DNA of 64,000 bases from 67-14 sp963695885 (GCA_963695885.1 CAVOIH010000008.1:1-64000), one strand, 5' to 3'; shown: positions 24,993-36,813, numbered from the stretch's first letter. The notes: generated by a model not told the origin, from the sequence alone. Made by a program: numbers and translations.

Positions 24993-25915
24993 AGCGGCAG
25001 GAAGAGAGAGCCTTGCCCGGAGACCGAAGCCGCAGGTTTCACCTCAAGAAGGAGGAGGACCCGGGCCCCGGCCTGAAGCGGATCGCCCTCGGCCGGGCCG
25101 ACGAAGCACTCGAAGCGCTGCGTGGTGCGGGTGCGTCGGAGGACCAGGCGGAAACCGTCCACGGAGTGCGCAAGGACCTGAAGAAACTGAGGTCCGTCCT
25201 CCGGGCCTCCCGGTACGGGCTGGGATCGAAGGTCTACAGCTCCCAGAACGGCTACTACCGGGACGCCGGGAGGTACCTTTCGGACGCGCGGGACGCCGAG
25301 GTGAAGATCGAGACCCTCGACAGCCTCACCAGAGACGGGGACCAGCTCCTCATGCCGGCGGCCGTGGCGCGATGGAAGGCGTCGCTGATCTCCGAGCGTG
25401 ACGCTGCCGCAACGCTCGACCGCGAGGTGCTCGAGGAATCGATCCGGAACGTTTCGGCCGGACGGACCGAGCTCGCCCGGGCCCGCCTCGAACTGAAGCT
25501 GCCGGAGCTGCTGGATGGAGTCACCCGCGAGTACGAGCGCGGGCGCGAGGCGATGAAGAAGGCTGACGACGACCCCGCGCCGGAGAATTTCCACGAATGG
25601 CGCAAGCGCGCCAAGGACCTCTGGTACCACCTCTGTCTACTCAGGAAGTCATGGCCGGGCTTCATGGACGAGACGGTCGATCAGGCGCACGAACTCGGCG
25701 ACCTGCTCGGCGACTACCATGACCTCGCCGTGCTCGGGGAGGACATGGAGACGCGCGGATTCTCCGGCGATGAACGCGACGCCTTCGCCGCGGCAATCGG
25801 CAAGCGCCAGAAGAAGCTGGCAAAGCACGCGCACAAACTCGGCAAGCGACTTTACGCCGAGAAGCCGAAGGCCTTCCGGCGACGCCTCCGTTCCTACTGG
25901 AAGGCCTGGCGCTGA
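24989..25915 (+). CDS. CHAD domain protein
   Basis: A 308-residue CHAD protein: two helical repeats rich in conserved His, Arg and Lys. The first has VHGVRKDLKKLRS and YRDAGRYLSDARDAEV; the second has FHEWRKRAKDLWYH and LGDLLGDYHDLAVL. CHAD domains bind polyphosphate. The TTG start at 24989 overlaps the CYTH stop, which couples the two genes translationally. The basic C-terminal end (KAFRRRLRSYWKAWR) also fits an anionic partner. Confidence 0.92.
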   Translation: MKRQEERALPGDRSRRFHLKKEEDPGPGLKRIALGRADEALEALRGAGASEDQAETVHGVRKDLKKLRSVLRASRYGLGSKVYSSQNGYYRDAGRYLSDARDAEVKIETLDSLTRDGDQLLMPAAVARWKASLISERDAAATLDREVLEESIRNVSAGRTELARARLELKLPELLDGVTREYERGREAMKKADDDPAPENFHEWRKRAKDLWYHLCLLRKSWPGFMDETVDQAHELGDLLGDYHDLAVLGEDMETRGFSGDERDAFAAAIGKRQKKLAKHAHKLGKRLYAEKPKAFRRRLRSYWKAWR

Positions 25916-25964
25916 GCCGGGCAGGTTCCGATCCCATGCCCACCCGGCGGGTAGGTTTGTCGGC

Positions 25965-26746
25965 ATGGCAGAGCCGAAGACTACGATTGGCGGGAAGGTG
26001 ATACTGGTTCCTTTACAGGCGGTCAACGACCCGGAGTTCAACTTCAGCAACTTCACTTCGCGCGACCGGGTGAAGATCAGCCTGGCCCTGGTTCTGGTCG
26101 GGACCGACGCCGGAGAACCCGCGAACACCCGGCGGCAGCGAATCGACGCGCGGGTACCGAACTGGCTGCGGGTCGTCTTCCATTGCTCGGGCAGCAGCTA
26201 CGGGCCGTGGGAGCACCTTCCGCGGAACACCTGTGTGTCGGTGTCCGTGGTGCCGGAAACAGGGGAGATCACCGGGGTCAACATCGCCTCGGCCGAGGCC
26301 GAGTACGAGCCGTACCGGAAGGTCGCGGTCGACCACTGGAAGCAGACCGAAGCACCGCTGGCACCGGTGAGGACCGCTTTCGTCCTCCCGGGGATGGCCC
26401 CGAAGTTCCTGAAGAGCCTGGTCAAGGAAGTGAAAGACGTAACCCATGGGATCCGGCATCTCGGGGATAGGGGCCCCGGGGAGCCGTACGTCGCGGACGA
26501 AGCCGAGCTCGAGCAGATCCGGCGGACTTCGGATCAGATCGGTCTGTCCCTGCGAAAAAACCCGAAGAACTCGCGAAGCGCCGGGAGAGTGCGCTCAGTG
26601 TGGGGGACCAGGCTGCGGACCGGGTGAAGGCGGACCCTCGCTACGCCCAGGAGCTCGAGATCTTCCTGGACGCAAACCTCCGATACGGAACGATCACGGA
26701 AGACGAGGCCGCATCCTGGCGTGCCCGGGCCGGACTGGGTGACTGA
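25965..26746 (+). CDS. Unknown protein with a possible -1 frameshift at A AAA AAC
   Basis: From the ATG at 25965, the zero frame gives 220 residues ending at a TGA at 26625-26627. The last ~25 residues of that frame are Arg/Ser-rich and unlike a natural C terminus. At 26555-26561 the heptamer A AAA AAC sits in the exact phase for -1 slippage. The -1 frame then reads 60 plausible residues (PEELAKRRESALS ... EDEAASWRARAGLGD) to a TGA at 26744-26746. Either ribosomes shift here or one A has been lost. The protein family is unknown; the start has TAGGTT seven bases upstream. It follows the CYTH-CHAD pair. Confidence 0.6.
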
Positions 26747-26774
26747 ACCTACCGCTGCGATCTAGGATCGGTCC

Positions 26775-27521
26775 ATGCACGAAGCTGGACCTCACGACCA
26801 CGACCATGCGCATGGCGGCCCCGCGCATGACCCCTCGTCACACGCGCACGACGCCGCTTCGGTCTTCAATTCGCACGCGGCCCATTACGAAGCGGCCCGC
26901 AATCGGCTGATCCCTCCGTTCGAGGACTTCTACGGCACCGCGGTCGACTCGATCCGCCTGGCCGGGCCGGATGTCCGCCGGGTCATCGATCTCGGCGGTG
27001 GCACCGGAATGCTCGCCGCAATGGTCAGGGAGGCGTTCCCCGATGCCGGGGTCACGCTCTTCGACGGAGCCTCGCTGATGATCGAAAAGGCGAAGGAGAT
27101 GTACGGCGACGAGCGCATCACGTACGTCGAGGGCGACCTCTACGCCGACCTGCCCGCGGGTCCCTGGGACGCCGTGGTCTCGGCCCTCGCGATCCACCAC
27201 CTTACCGACGACGGGAAGAAGCATGTGTTCGAAGCTTCCTTCGAGTCCCTCCGGCCGGGCGGCATCTTCGTCAACGCCGAGCACATCCTCGGGCCGACGG
27301 CCGCGATGGACCGCGAGTACCGCCACTGGCACGAGAAGTGCGCCCGACACAACGGCATCAACGACCTCGAGTGGCAGCAGGCCGAGGACCGCATGCTCGC
27401 CGACCACCTGTCCCCGCTCGCGGTCCAGCTCGAATGGATGGCCGAGGCGGGCTTCGGGGATGTCAACGTCCTGTTCAAGGACCGGGGCTTCGCCGTGATG
27501 TTCGGGCGCAAGGCGGGCTGA
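26775..27521 (+). CDS. Class I SAM-dependent methyltransferase with His-rich N terminus
   Basis: A 248-residue methyltransferase. Motif I is VIDLGGGTGML (about residues 69-79), the acidic residue after strand 2 is in TLFDGASLM, and DAVVSALAIHHL is motif IV/post-II. The first 27 residues hold nine His with Asp and Pro, a natural metal-binding-like stretch. The substrate is unknown. Start ATG with TAGGAT six bases upstream (leaderless). It ends six bases before the FadR-type regulator. Confidence 0.85.
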   Translation: MHEAGPHDHDHAHGGPAHDPSSHAHDAASVFNSHAAHYEAARNRLIPPFEDFYGTAVDSIRLAGPDVRRVIDLGGGTGMLAAMVREAFPDAGVTLFDGASLMIEKAKEMYGDERITYVEGDLYADLPAGPWDAVVSALAIHHLTDDGKKHVFEASFESLRPGGIFVNAEHILGPTAAMDREYRHWHEKCARHNGINDLEWQQAEDRMLADHLSPLAVQLEWMAEAGFGDVNVLFKDRGFAVMFGRKAG

Positions 27522-27526
27522 CCGGC

Positions 27527-28213
27527 ATGGCGGCCGCAGCCCGGACCGGATCTGCTTCACAACGGGTCCACGAATCGCTCCGGCGGGACATCCTCGAAGG
27601 CAGGCTCGAGGCCGGCGCGCCGCTGCCCTCCGAGCGGACCCTGGCCGAACAGTTCGAAGTCAACCGCCACGCGGTGCGCGAGGCTCTGAAGCGGCTGGAG
27701 CAGGCGGGCCTGATCCGCATCACCCACGGCGGCGCGACCCGGGTGCTGGACTGGCGTGACACCGGCGGCCTCCAGGTGCTGCTCGACCTGCTCGGAGAGA
27801 CCTTCGACCCACCGCCCGAGATCGCCCGGTCGGTGGTCGAGATGCGCGCCTCGGTCGGCGTCAACGCCGCTCGCCACTGTGCGGTGCGCGCCTCGGCGGA
27901 GGACCGGGAACGGATCCGGGACCTGTCCGAGACCGCCGCCGGGCTGATTGGGGAGGGTGACGGCGAGCTGGACATGGCGTTCGCGGCGATGTGGGGCGCG
28001 ATCGTCGCCGGCTCGGACAACATCGCCTACCGCCTCGCCCTCAACTCACTGATGGAAGCCATGTTCGCGTATGGCGACATCGCCGAAAGGATCCGGCCGA
28101 CGGACGCAGGGGGAATCCGGACCCTGGGCCAGGCGATCGCTTCAGGGGACGAAGCGGCGGCAACCGAAGCCGCACGCACGATGCTCGAATCAGATGTCGA
28201 ATCCTTCGGCTGA
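27527..28213 (+). CDS. GntR family regulator, FadR subfamily
   Basis: A 228-residue regulator. The winged helix-turn-helix reads RRDILEGRLEAGAPLPSERT and then LAEQFEVNRHAVREALKRLEQAGLIR. The C-terminal all-helical FCD/FadR-type ligand domain covers about residues 90-225. I chose the ATG at 27527. The downstream desaturase gene has a palindrome nearly identical to the E. coli FadR operator core, so this protein probably represses that gene in response to a fatty-acyl ligand. That link is an inference from position and operator form. Confidence 0.88.
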   Translation: MAAAARTGSASQRVHESLRRDILEGRLEAGAPLPSERTLAEQFEVNRHAVREALKRLEQAGLIRITHGGATRVLDWRDTGGLQVLLDLLGETFDPPPEIARSVVEMRASVGVNAARHCAVRASAEDRERIRDLSETAAGLIGEGDGELDMAFAAMWGAIVAGSDNIAYRLALNSLMEAMFAYGDIAERIRPTDAGGIRTLGQAIASGDEAAATEAARTMLESDVESFG

Positions 28214-28280
28214 TCCCGTTCTGCTCCAGATCCTTCGGAAATAGCTGAACGTGCCGTTCCAGAAGCTCATGGGAGGGGGT

Positions 28281-28316
28281 TTGACACACAGCCGAGTCAA
28301 CTGGTATAACCAGTTG
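28281..28316 (+). promoter_or_regulatory. Strong promoter with FadR-like operator
   Basis: TTGACA (28281-28286), an 18-nt spacer and TATAAC (28305-28310) form a near-consensus promoter. A perfect palindrome, CAACTGGT-ATA-ACCAGTTG (28298-28316), covers the -10. The core AACTGGT...ACCAGTT matches the half-sites known for E. coli FadR. The GTG start of the desaturase is at 28319, so the mRNA is leaderless and repressor binding would block polymerase directly. Confidence 0.88.
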
Positions 28317-28318
28317 CA

Positions 28319-29218
28319 GTGAACGACGAATACCTGATCATCTACGCGATCCCGTTCTTCCTGCTCTCGGTCGCGCTCGAATTCGTCGCGCTACGCCATG
28401 CCGCCCACGAGCACGAGGCCGATCCGAAAGCCCCGGTCGGTTACGGCGTCAAGGACAGCAGCACCAGCATGACCATGGGCCTCGGCCACCTGTTGGTGGC
28501 CGGCGCCTGGAAGCTCGTCCTGCTCTTCGTCTACGCCGGCATCTACACGCTCAGCCCGCTCGCGCTCTCCGCCGGTGACTGGTGGGTGTGGGTCCTGCTC
28601 TTCTTCGCCGACGATCTCGCCTTCTACTGCTACCACCGCAGCCACCACCGGATCCGGGTCTTCTGGGCGACCCACGTGGTCCACCACTCCTCGGAACACT
28701 TCAACTTCTCGACCGCGCTTCGCCAGGACTGGTCGCCTTTCACCGGTTCGGTCTTCTGGCTGCCGATGGCGGTCTTCTTCCCGCCCTGGATGATCTTCGT
28801 GGCGATGTCCTGGAGCCTGATCTACCAGTTCACCCTCCACACCGAAGCGATCGACAAGTACCCGAAGCCGATCGAATGGTTCTGGAACACGCCGAGCCAC
28901 CACCGCGTCCACCACGGGTCCCAGGAGCAGTATCTCGACAAGAACTACGGTGGCATCCTGATCATCTGGGACCGCATGTTCGGCAGCTTCGAGCCCGAGG
29001 CCGAGCGGGTCCGTTACGGGCTCACCAAGAACATCGATACGTACAACCCGGTCCGGGTCGCTTTCGGCGAGTTCCACAACATATGGCGGGACGTCAAGGC
29101 GGCCGACAACTGGCGCGACCGTTTCGCCTTCACCTTCAGGGGTCCGGGCTGGAAGCCCGGGGGCGATGCCGTTCCGGCCGAGGCCCCGGCGATCCGGGGG
29201 GAGTCCAGCCACGCGTGA
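28319..29218 (+). CDS. Sterol desaturase / fatty acid hydroxylase family membrane protein
   Basis: A 299-residue polytopic membrane di-iron enzyme. The histidine boxes are present: YHRSHHRIRVFWATHVVHHSS and HHRVHHGSQEQYLDKNYGG. This family hydroxylates or desaturates lipid substrates. Several hydrophobic segments flank the boxes. The FadR-like operator over its promoter suggests a fatty-acid-linked substrate. The GTG start is imposed by the promoter geometry. Confidence 0.92.
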   Translation: MNDEYLIIYAIPFFLLSVALEFVALRHAAHEHEADPKAPVGYGVKDSSTSMTMGLGHLLVAGAWKLVLLFVYAGIYTLSPLALSAGDWWVWVLLFFADDLAFYCYHRSHHRIRVFWATHVVHHSSEHFNFSTALRQDWSPFTGSVFWLPMAVFFPPWMIFVAMSWSLIYQFTLHTEAIDKYPKPIEWFWNTPSHHRVHHGSQEQYLDKNYGGILIIWDRMFGSFEPEAERVRYGLTKNIDTYNPVRVAFGEFHNIWRDVKAADNWRDRFAFTFRGPGWKPGGDAVPAEAPAIRGESSHA

Positions 29219-29259
29219 CGATCAAGAGCGCCACGCGAGGGCAGTGTTTCGCCTCGCAA

Positions 29260-29443
29260 AGCGAACGCGCTGCAGCCCGTGAAACCACGAAAGTCCGGCG
29301 ATATCGATGACTTCCATAGTCTCGCGGGCTCTGGAGAAGGCGGCTACAGCCTCGACCCCATGCCGTTCTGCTTGCTCGCGACGATCGAGGCGATGGCGGG
29401 CCTCGATCCGTCCCTCGACCCGGAAGCAGGAGAACCACGTCCT
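29260..29443 (+). pseudogene. Decayed C-terminal fragment of a histone-deacetylase-family gene, copy 1
   Basis: In frame from about 29333 the sequence reads EGGYSLDPMPFCLLATIEAM followed by AGLDPSLD, almost the same as the fragment at 30686-31000. The HDAC/AcuC family ends with an EGGYSLEHMPFC-like block. The part before it is degraded, and there is no 5' portion of the gene. It is a remnant, not a functional gene. Confidence 0.7.
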
Positions 29444-29446
29444 CAC

Positions 29447-29486
29447 CGATCGGGAAAACGACGACTATTCGTCTTTTACCCGATCG
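29447..29486. terminator. Long bidirectional hairpin
   Basis: CGATCGGG (29447-29454) pairs with CCCGATCG (29479-29486). Inside, AAAACGACGA pairs with TCGTCTTTTA apart from one bulge, leaving a four-base loop CTAT. Runs of A and T flank the inner stem, so it can act as a terminator on either strand. It lies between the HDAC and metH remnants. Confidence 0.75.
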
Positions 29487-29495
29487 CTGTGAGGG

Positions 29496-29541
29496 TCAGG
29501 CGGTGGCGGGCTCTTCGTCCGTTGATTCCGCGCCGATCTCT
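29496..29541 (-). pseudogene. Remnant copy of the metH 3' end
   Basis: On the minus strand the sequence encodes REIGAESTDEEPATA and a TGA stop, matching the last residues of MetH (GEIGAESTDEEPANA, stop at 31785) with only a few substitutions. Upstream of this 15-codon stretch the similarity ends. It marks an old duplication of the HDAC-metH junction. Confidence 0.75.
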
Positions 29542-29645
29542 CGTTTCGGGACACCGACTGAGAAGATTGAACGAACTGCTGTTGCGATGACCGTCTGACG
29601 CCACCCGTTGTCAACGCACCCAGTCTCGGGTCCGGCCCTCTCTGG

Positions 29646-30107
29646 CTAGAGGGTCGCGCACTCCTTCTTTGCCGGAGTCCTCTCGACGTCGCCTAGTGCC
29701 TGGGGCTGGTCGCCCGACTCGTATCCGACCTGCCACTGGGCGCCGTTCCGGCCGACGCTCTGGACGAAGGTGCCGCCCTTGATCTTCGCTTCGATGATCG
29801 CTGTGAACTTCTTCGGGCCCTTGACCTTCGCCCCGTAAACCTTCCAGCCGAGCTTGTTCACGTTGCCGGCGAAGCCTGTGTCGTAGCCGTCCTGTGACTT
29901 GCCGTTTGCGCAGTAGATCGTGTTGACTTCCACATAGTCGGAGCGGAAGCCGTGGAAGATCGAGTTCTTCACCTGGCCGTAGATGAGCGCATCGGCCTTG
30001 CACTGCTTGAACTGGCGGGCCGCGGTGCGCTTCTTCGCCCCCGTCGAGGTCCTTTTCTTCTTCGCGAACTTGCCACAGGTCGGCTGGGTGACCTTGGCAC
30101 CTGCCAT
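29646..30107 (-). CDS. Unknown Lys-rich protein, possibly exported
   Basis: A 153-residue basic protein with four cysteines. The N-terminal third is Lys/Arg/Thr-rich; the rest is beta-rich (IEAKIKGGTFVQSV, QWQVGYESGD). Upstream of the ATG at 30107 the frame stays open with a mildly hydrophobic stretch (SPVIAISGIAPGMAG) that looks like a signal peptide, but no start codon is found for it. Either the start is unrecognised or the 5' end has been damaged in this rearranged patch. No family recognised. Confidence 0.5.
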   Translation of the reverse strand: MAGAKVTQPTCGKFAKKKRTSTGAKKRTAARQFKQCKADALIYGQVKNSIFHGFRSDYVEVNTIYCANGKSQDGYDTGFAGNVNKLGWKVYGAKVKGPKKFTAIIEAKIKGGTFVQSVGRNGAQWQVGYESGDQPQALGDVERTPAKKECATL

Positions 30108-30239
30108 TCCGGGCGCGATGCCGGATATGGCGATGACTGGACTGAATCTGTTCGAGCGAGTGAGAAATCTGATGGTCGCGTGCCTGGCAACAGAATTGGC
30201 TCCCCGATTGCGCTCACCGCATCGATCTCGAATTCACTC

Positions 30240-30287
30240 TTGACAGGCTTCTGAGCTATCGGTATGAACTGAACTATATGGTTCAGT
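30240..30287 (+). promoter_or_regulatory. Promoter and operator of the ArsR gene
   Basis: TTGACA (30240-30245), a 17-nt spacer and TATGAA (30263-30268) form a near-consensus promoter. An inverted repeat, ACTGAAC (30268-30274), TATATG, GTTCAGT (30281-30287), starts at the -10 and spans the ATG at 30278. This suggests autorepression by the ArsR-type product. The transcript would be leaderless. Confidence 0.8.
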
Positions 30288-30619
30288 ATCCTGGAGTCGC
30301 CAAGACGTTCGCGGCACTTTCCGACCCGACCCGGCAGCTGATCCTGAACCGGCTGGCGGATGGCAGCGCCACGATCAGCGAGCTGGCCGAATCGGCCGGC
30401 ATGTCACTCACCGGCCTGAAGAAGCACGTGGCGATCCTCGAAGAAGCCCGTTTGGTCACCACCGAGAAGGTCGGCCGGACCAGGCACAGCCGCCTCGACT
30501 CGGAGGGTTTCGACGAAGTCGCCTTCTGGCTCGATGAGTTCCGCCGCCAGTGGGCAGACCGCTTCGAACGTCTCGACGAAATTCCCGAAAGAAAGAAAAA
30601 GGAAAGGGGCTCGAAATGA
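30278..30619 (+). CDS. ArsR family transcriptional regulator
   Basis: A 113-residue winged-helix regulator: AALSDPTRQLILNRLADG, then TISELAESAGMSLTGLKKHV as the DNA-reading helix, then a basic wing (EKVGRTRHSRL). No metal-binding cysteines are present. It belongs to the group usually paired with an AHSA1/SRPBCC protein. Here the following gene begins like one (ATGA overlap at 30616) but is broken after about 22 codons. Confidence 0.9.
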   Translation: MVQYPGVAKTFAALSDPTRQLILNRLADGSATISELAESAGMSLTGLKKHVAILEEARLVTTEKVGRTRHSRLDSEGFDEVAFWLDEFRRQWADRFERLDEIPERKKKERGSK

Positions 30620-30683
30620 GTGCAGAGACATCAAAGAACGAAACACTCGTCACCACCCCCGCCGACACCACCATCCGGGCCGA
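30616..30683 (+). pseudogene. 5' remnant of an AHSA1/SRPBCC-like gene
   Basis: The ATG at 30616 overlaps the ArsR stop. The first codons (MSAETSKNETLVTTPADTTI) resemble the start of AHSA1-type proteins that follow ArsR regulators. From about 30684 the DNA switches to a histone-deacetylase gene fragment in another frame. The body of the AHSA1 domain is missing. The family call rests on a short stretch plus context. Confidence 0.5.
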
Positions 30684-31000
30684 GCATGCTGATCCTGTCG
30701 AGCGGACAGGACGCCGCGGCCTCGGACCCGCTCGGCCGCATGAGCGTCACCACCGAAGGCTTTCGCGAGACGGCACGTCTCGTCTCGCGGTTTGCGAAAC
30801 AGCACTGCCACAGTCGTCTCACCGGGATTCAGGAGGGTGGCTACAGCCTCGACCACATGCCGTTCTGCGTCCTTGCGACGATCGAGGCGATGGCGGGCCT
30901 CGACCCGTCCCTCGACCGCGACCCGGTCGAAGTGGATGTGCCGACAGCCATCTCCGCCGCCGGGACCGAAGCGGTCCGGGCCGCGGCGCTCGCGTGCTGA
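30684..31000 (+). pseudogene. C-terminal fragment of a histone-deacetylase-family gene, copy 2
   Basis: From about 30686 the frame reads MLILSSGQDAAASDPLGRMS, a typical HDAC/AcuC block. It continues through VTTEGFRETARLVSRFAK and EGGYSLDHMPFCVLATIEAM to a TGA at 30998-31000. About two thirds of the gene, including the zinc-binding and catalytic His residues, are absent. It is fused downstream of the truncated AHSA1-like start. Copy 1 lies at 29260-29443. Confidence 0.75.
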
Positions 31001-31046
31001 ACCGGGGCGCCTGTTACCAACCGTCCCTGACGGGTATCGCGTGAGA

Positions 31047-31661
31047 ATGGACCGGAACGAACTGCTCGACCAGCTGTCGCTCGTCATCGAGGACCGGCGT
31101 GTCCTCGAAGCGATGCGCGAGGTGCCCCGCGAGGCCTTCGTGCCCGGTTGCCTCCGCAAGTCGGCCTGGGACAACGAACCGCTGCCGATCGGGCACGACC
31201 AGACGATCTCCCAGCCGCTCGTCGTCGCCCGGATGTGCCAGATCCTCGAACTGAAGGGCGACGAGACGATTCTCGACGTCGGCGGGGGATCGGGCTACCA
31301 CGCGGCGGTGCTCTCGCGGCTCGGCCGGAGGGTCGTCTCGATCGAGCTTCAGCCGGACCTGGCGGCCGCGGCCCGGGAATCATTCGCCGAGACCGGCATC
31401 GACAACGTGGAAATGATCGTCGGGGACGGCTCCGCCGGATACGAACCGGAGGCCCCCTACGATGCGATCAATGTTGCGGCCGCGGCTGAGCGTGAGGTGC
31501 CGCCGGCGCTGATCGACCAGCTGGCCGACGGCGGCCGCCTGGTCGCGCCCGTGGGGCGGGACCAGTACCTGACGCTGGTCCGCCGCGACGGCGAGGAGAT
31601 TACGCAGAAGCGCCTGGAACCCGTCAGGTTCGTCCCACTGGTCCAGGGCCGGACGCAGTGA
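31047..31661 (+). CDS. pcm: Protein-L-isoaspartate O-methyltransferase
   Basis: A 204-residue SAM enzyme that repairs isoaspartyl residues in aged proteins. The features are DRRVLEAMREVPREAFVP at the start, PLPIGHDQTISQPLVVARM (substrate loop), LDVGGGSGYHAAVLSRL (SAM motif I) and a C-terminal LVAPVGRDQYLTLV strand pair. ATG at 31047; an in-frame GTG lies six bases earlier. It sits between the HDAC fragment and the convergent metH gene. Confidence 0.92.
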   Translation: MDRNELLDQLSLVIEDRRVLEAMREVPREAFVPGCLRKSAWDNEPLPIGHDQTISQPLVVARMCQILELKGDETILDVGGGSGYHAAVLSRLGRRVVSIELQPDLAAAARESFAETGIDNVEMIVGDGSAGYEPEAPYDAINVAAAAEREVPPALIDQLADGGRLVAPVGRDQYLTLVRRDGEEITQKRLEPVRFVPLVQGRTQ

Positions 31662-31784
31662 GGACTGCGCCATGATCGTCCGGAGCGGCCGGTTGTACGA
31701 GGTCAGCTGGACCGCTTGCTCCGGTGATGCCGGACAAGCCCTCTCCGGCTCAGGCGAGGTGCTGGTCAGCAGCACCGTCCGCGA

Positions 31785-35366
<3,582 letters not shown>

Positions 35367-35440
35367 CCAGACAGGGTATCGGGCCTCGCATGTGATGCCG
35401 TCCCGGTCCTCTGATTTGGCCTGGGATCTAGACTGCGCCC

Positions 35441-35956
35441 GTGGCTTCCTACGTCGCACTTCTGAGGGCAGTAAACGTCGGTGGGACCGGCAAGCTGCCG
35501 ATGGCCGAACTCCGGGCGATGTGCGAGGAGGCCGGATTCGAATCGGTCTCGACCTACATCGCGAGCGGCAACGTCGTCTTCAAGTCGGGCGACTCTGAAG
35601 AGAAGGTCAAGTCGATCATCGAGAAGCGGCTCGAGGACTACGCCGGCAAGAAAGTCGACGTGTACGTGCGCTCGGTCCGGGAGATGAAGGACCTGGTCGA
35701 GATCAATCCGTTCTCGAAGGAGCCGGGCGACAAGACCGCCGTACTCTTCATGGACCAGAAGCCGCCCGCCGATCTCGATTCGGTCGCCAAGGGCGTGAGG
35801 GACGAGAAGTTCAAGGGCGCCGACCGGGAGATCTTCATCAGCTACCCCGACGGCCTCGGCACGTCGAAGCTCGGTTTCGACGAGAAGAAGATCCACGGTA
35901 CGACCCGCAACATGAATACGGTGAAGAAGCTGGCCGAAATGGCCGCCGACCTCTAG
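35441..35956 (+). CDS. DUF1697 family protein
   Basis: A 171-residue DUF1697 protein. It starts SYVALLRAVNVGGTGKLPMA, continues with FESVSTYIASGNVVFKSG, and ends with the family's GTTRNMNTVKKLAEMA segment. The family's function is unknown. GTG start at 35441 with TAGACT (35429-35434) six bases before it, so the mRNA should be leaderless. It is divergent from metH. Confidence 0.92.
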   Translation: MASYVALLRAVNVGGTGKLPMAELRAMCEEAGFESVSTYIASGNVVFKSGDSEEKVKSIIEKRLEDYAGKKVDVYVRSVREMKDLVEINPFSKEPGDKTAVLFMDQKPPADLDSVAKGVRDEKFKGADREIFISYPDGLGTSKLGFDEKKIHGTTRNMNTVKKLAEMAADL

Positions 35957-36045
35957 CGCTTGCGGTTGCGCGGTACGGTGACGGATTTCCGCCGTCGTTC
36001 ACCGGCCCGTTGGCTGAGCCGACCCTGCTACTGGAACTGCCGGAC

Positions 36046-36813
36046 TCAGGCGTGGCGGCCGAGGGGGCAGGCCCGGCACAGGCCTCCCTCGGGAGTCCGG
36101 TAGGCGAGGCAGCAGCTGACCCTCAGGTGGTACTGGTCCCCGGTTTCATCCTCTTCCCGCTCGACCGGGATCGAAAGTGGCCCGTCCTTTGCCATCAGAT
36201 ACCCGGTCAGCTCGAGCGCGAAATCACGCTGGTCGAATGCCTTTCCCGACCAGACCAGCGACTGGGCGATCCGGTCTGCCGCCGCGTTCCAGAGTGTCTT
36301 CTCCGGGCGCATCCCGTGACCGTCGATCCAGACGATCATCGGCGACAGCAGGTTGACCATGCCTTCGTACATCCGGTCGGCCAGCGCCTGCCAGTCGCGG
36401 AACGGGGCCGCTCCGCCCCTGATCGCCTGCTTGTCGGTTTCGAGCGCGCTCATCGTCGGGGTCCGCAACGCGGTCGCCGCGGCAAGACCCTTCTGCGACG
36501 CGAGCATCAGATTGTTCGCGTTCAGATCCGGCAGTCTCCGGTGGCTGACCATGAACGAACCGGCGAGGTCAGCGACCGCGCGCGCCCAGTTCTCGAGCAT
36601 CCACTCGGCGCAGATGTGGTCGTCGGGACGCTCGCGGAGTCCCGACACCTGGGCGAAGAGGGCAGTCATCAGCTGTTCGGACTCGAGCAGCTCTTCGACT
36701 TCGATCCAGCCCGGACGCGGCTCGTCCAGCCGCAAGACATGGATGCCGAGCCCGTCGGCCCGGGCCGTCTCGATGCGGGCCAGGGTCCGGTCTGTCTCGC
36801 GGCCGGACTTCAC
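36046..36813 (-). CDS. FhuF-like [2Fe-2S] ferric-siderophore reductase family protein
   Basis: A 255-residue protein with a C-terminal Cys pattern Cys234-Cys235-x10-Cys246-x2-Cys249, the unusual [2Fe-2S] ligand set of FhuF-type reductases that release iron from siderophores. The N-terminal region is helical without membrane segments. No siderophore uptake or synthesis gene is nearby, so its partner is unknown. The start ATG at 36813 is the most upstream in the frame. Confidence 0.82.
   Translation of the reverse strand: MKSGRETDRTLARIETARADGLGIHVLRLDEPRPGWIEVEELLESEQLMTALFAQVSGLRERPDDHICAEWMLENWARAVADLAGSFMVSHRRLPDLNANNLMLASQKGLAAATALRTPTMSALETDKQAIRGGAAPFRDWQALADRMYEGMVNLLSPMIVWIDGHGMRPEKTLWNAAADRIAQSLVWSGKAFDQRDFALELTGYLMAKDGPLSIPVEREEDETGDQYHLRVSCCLAYRTPEGGLCRACPLGRHA

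Larger units (their letters stand above)
29219..29645. other. Gene-free rearranged stretch
   Basis: Between the desaturase stop and the end of the next minus-strand gene I see no intact gene. The stretch holds a decayed histone-deacetylase C-terminal fragment (to ~29443), a long hairpin (29447-29486) and a 46-bp copy of the metH 3' end (29496-29541). The last ~100 bases show nothing I can assign. Confidence 0.6.

Noticed and set aside
29279..29590. An intact 103-residue gene in the rearranged patch
   Set aside because: The first half is the HDAC remnant and the second half reads through a hairpin and the metH remnant, so it is a chance frame.
35367..35440. Cobalamin or SAM riboswitch in front of metH
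   Set aside because: The divergent spacer is only 74 bp, too short for a B12 riboswitch, and shows no conserved box.
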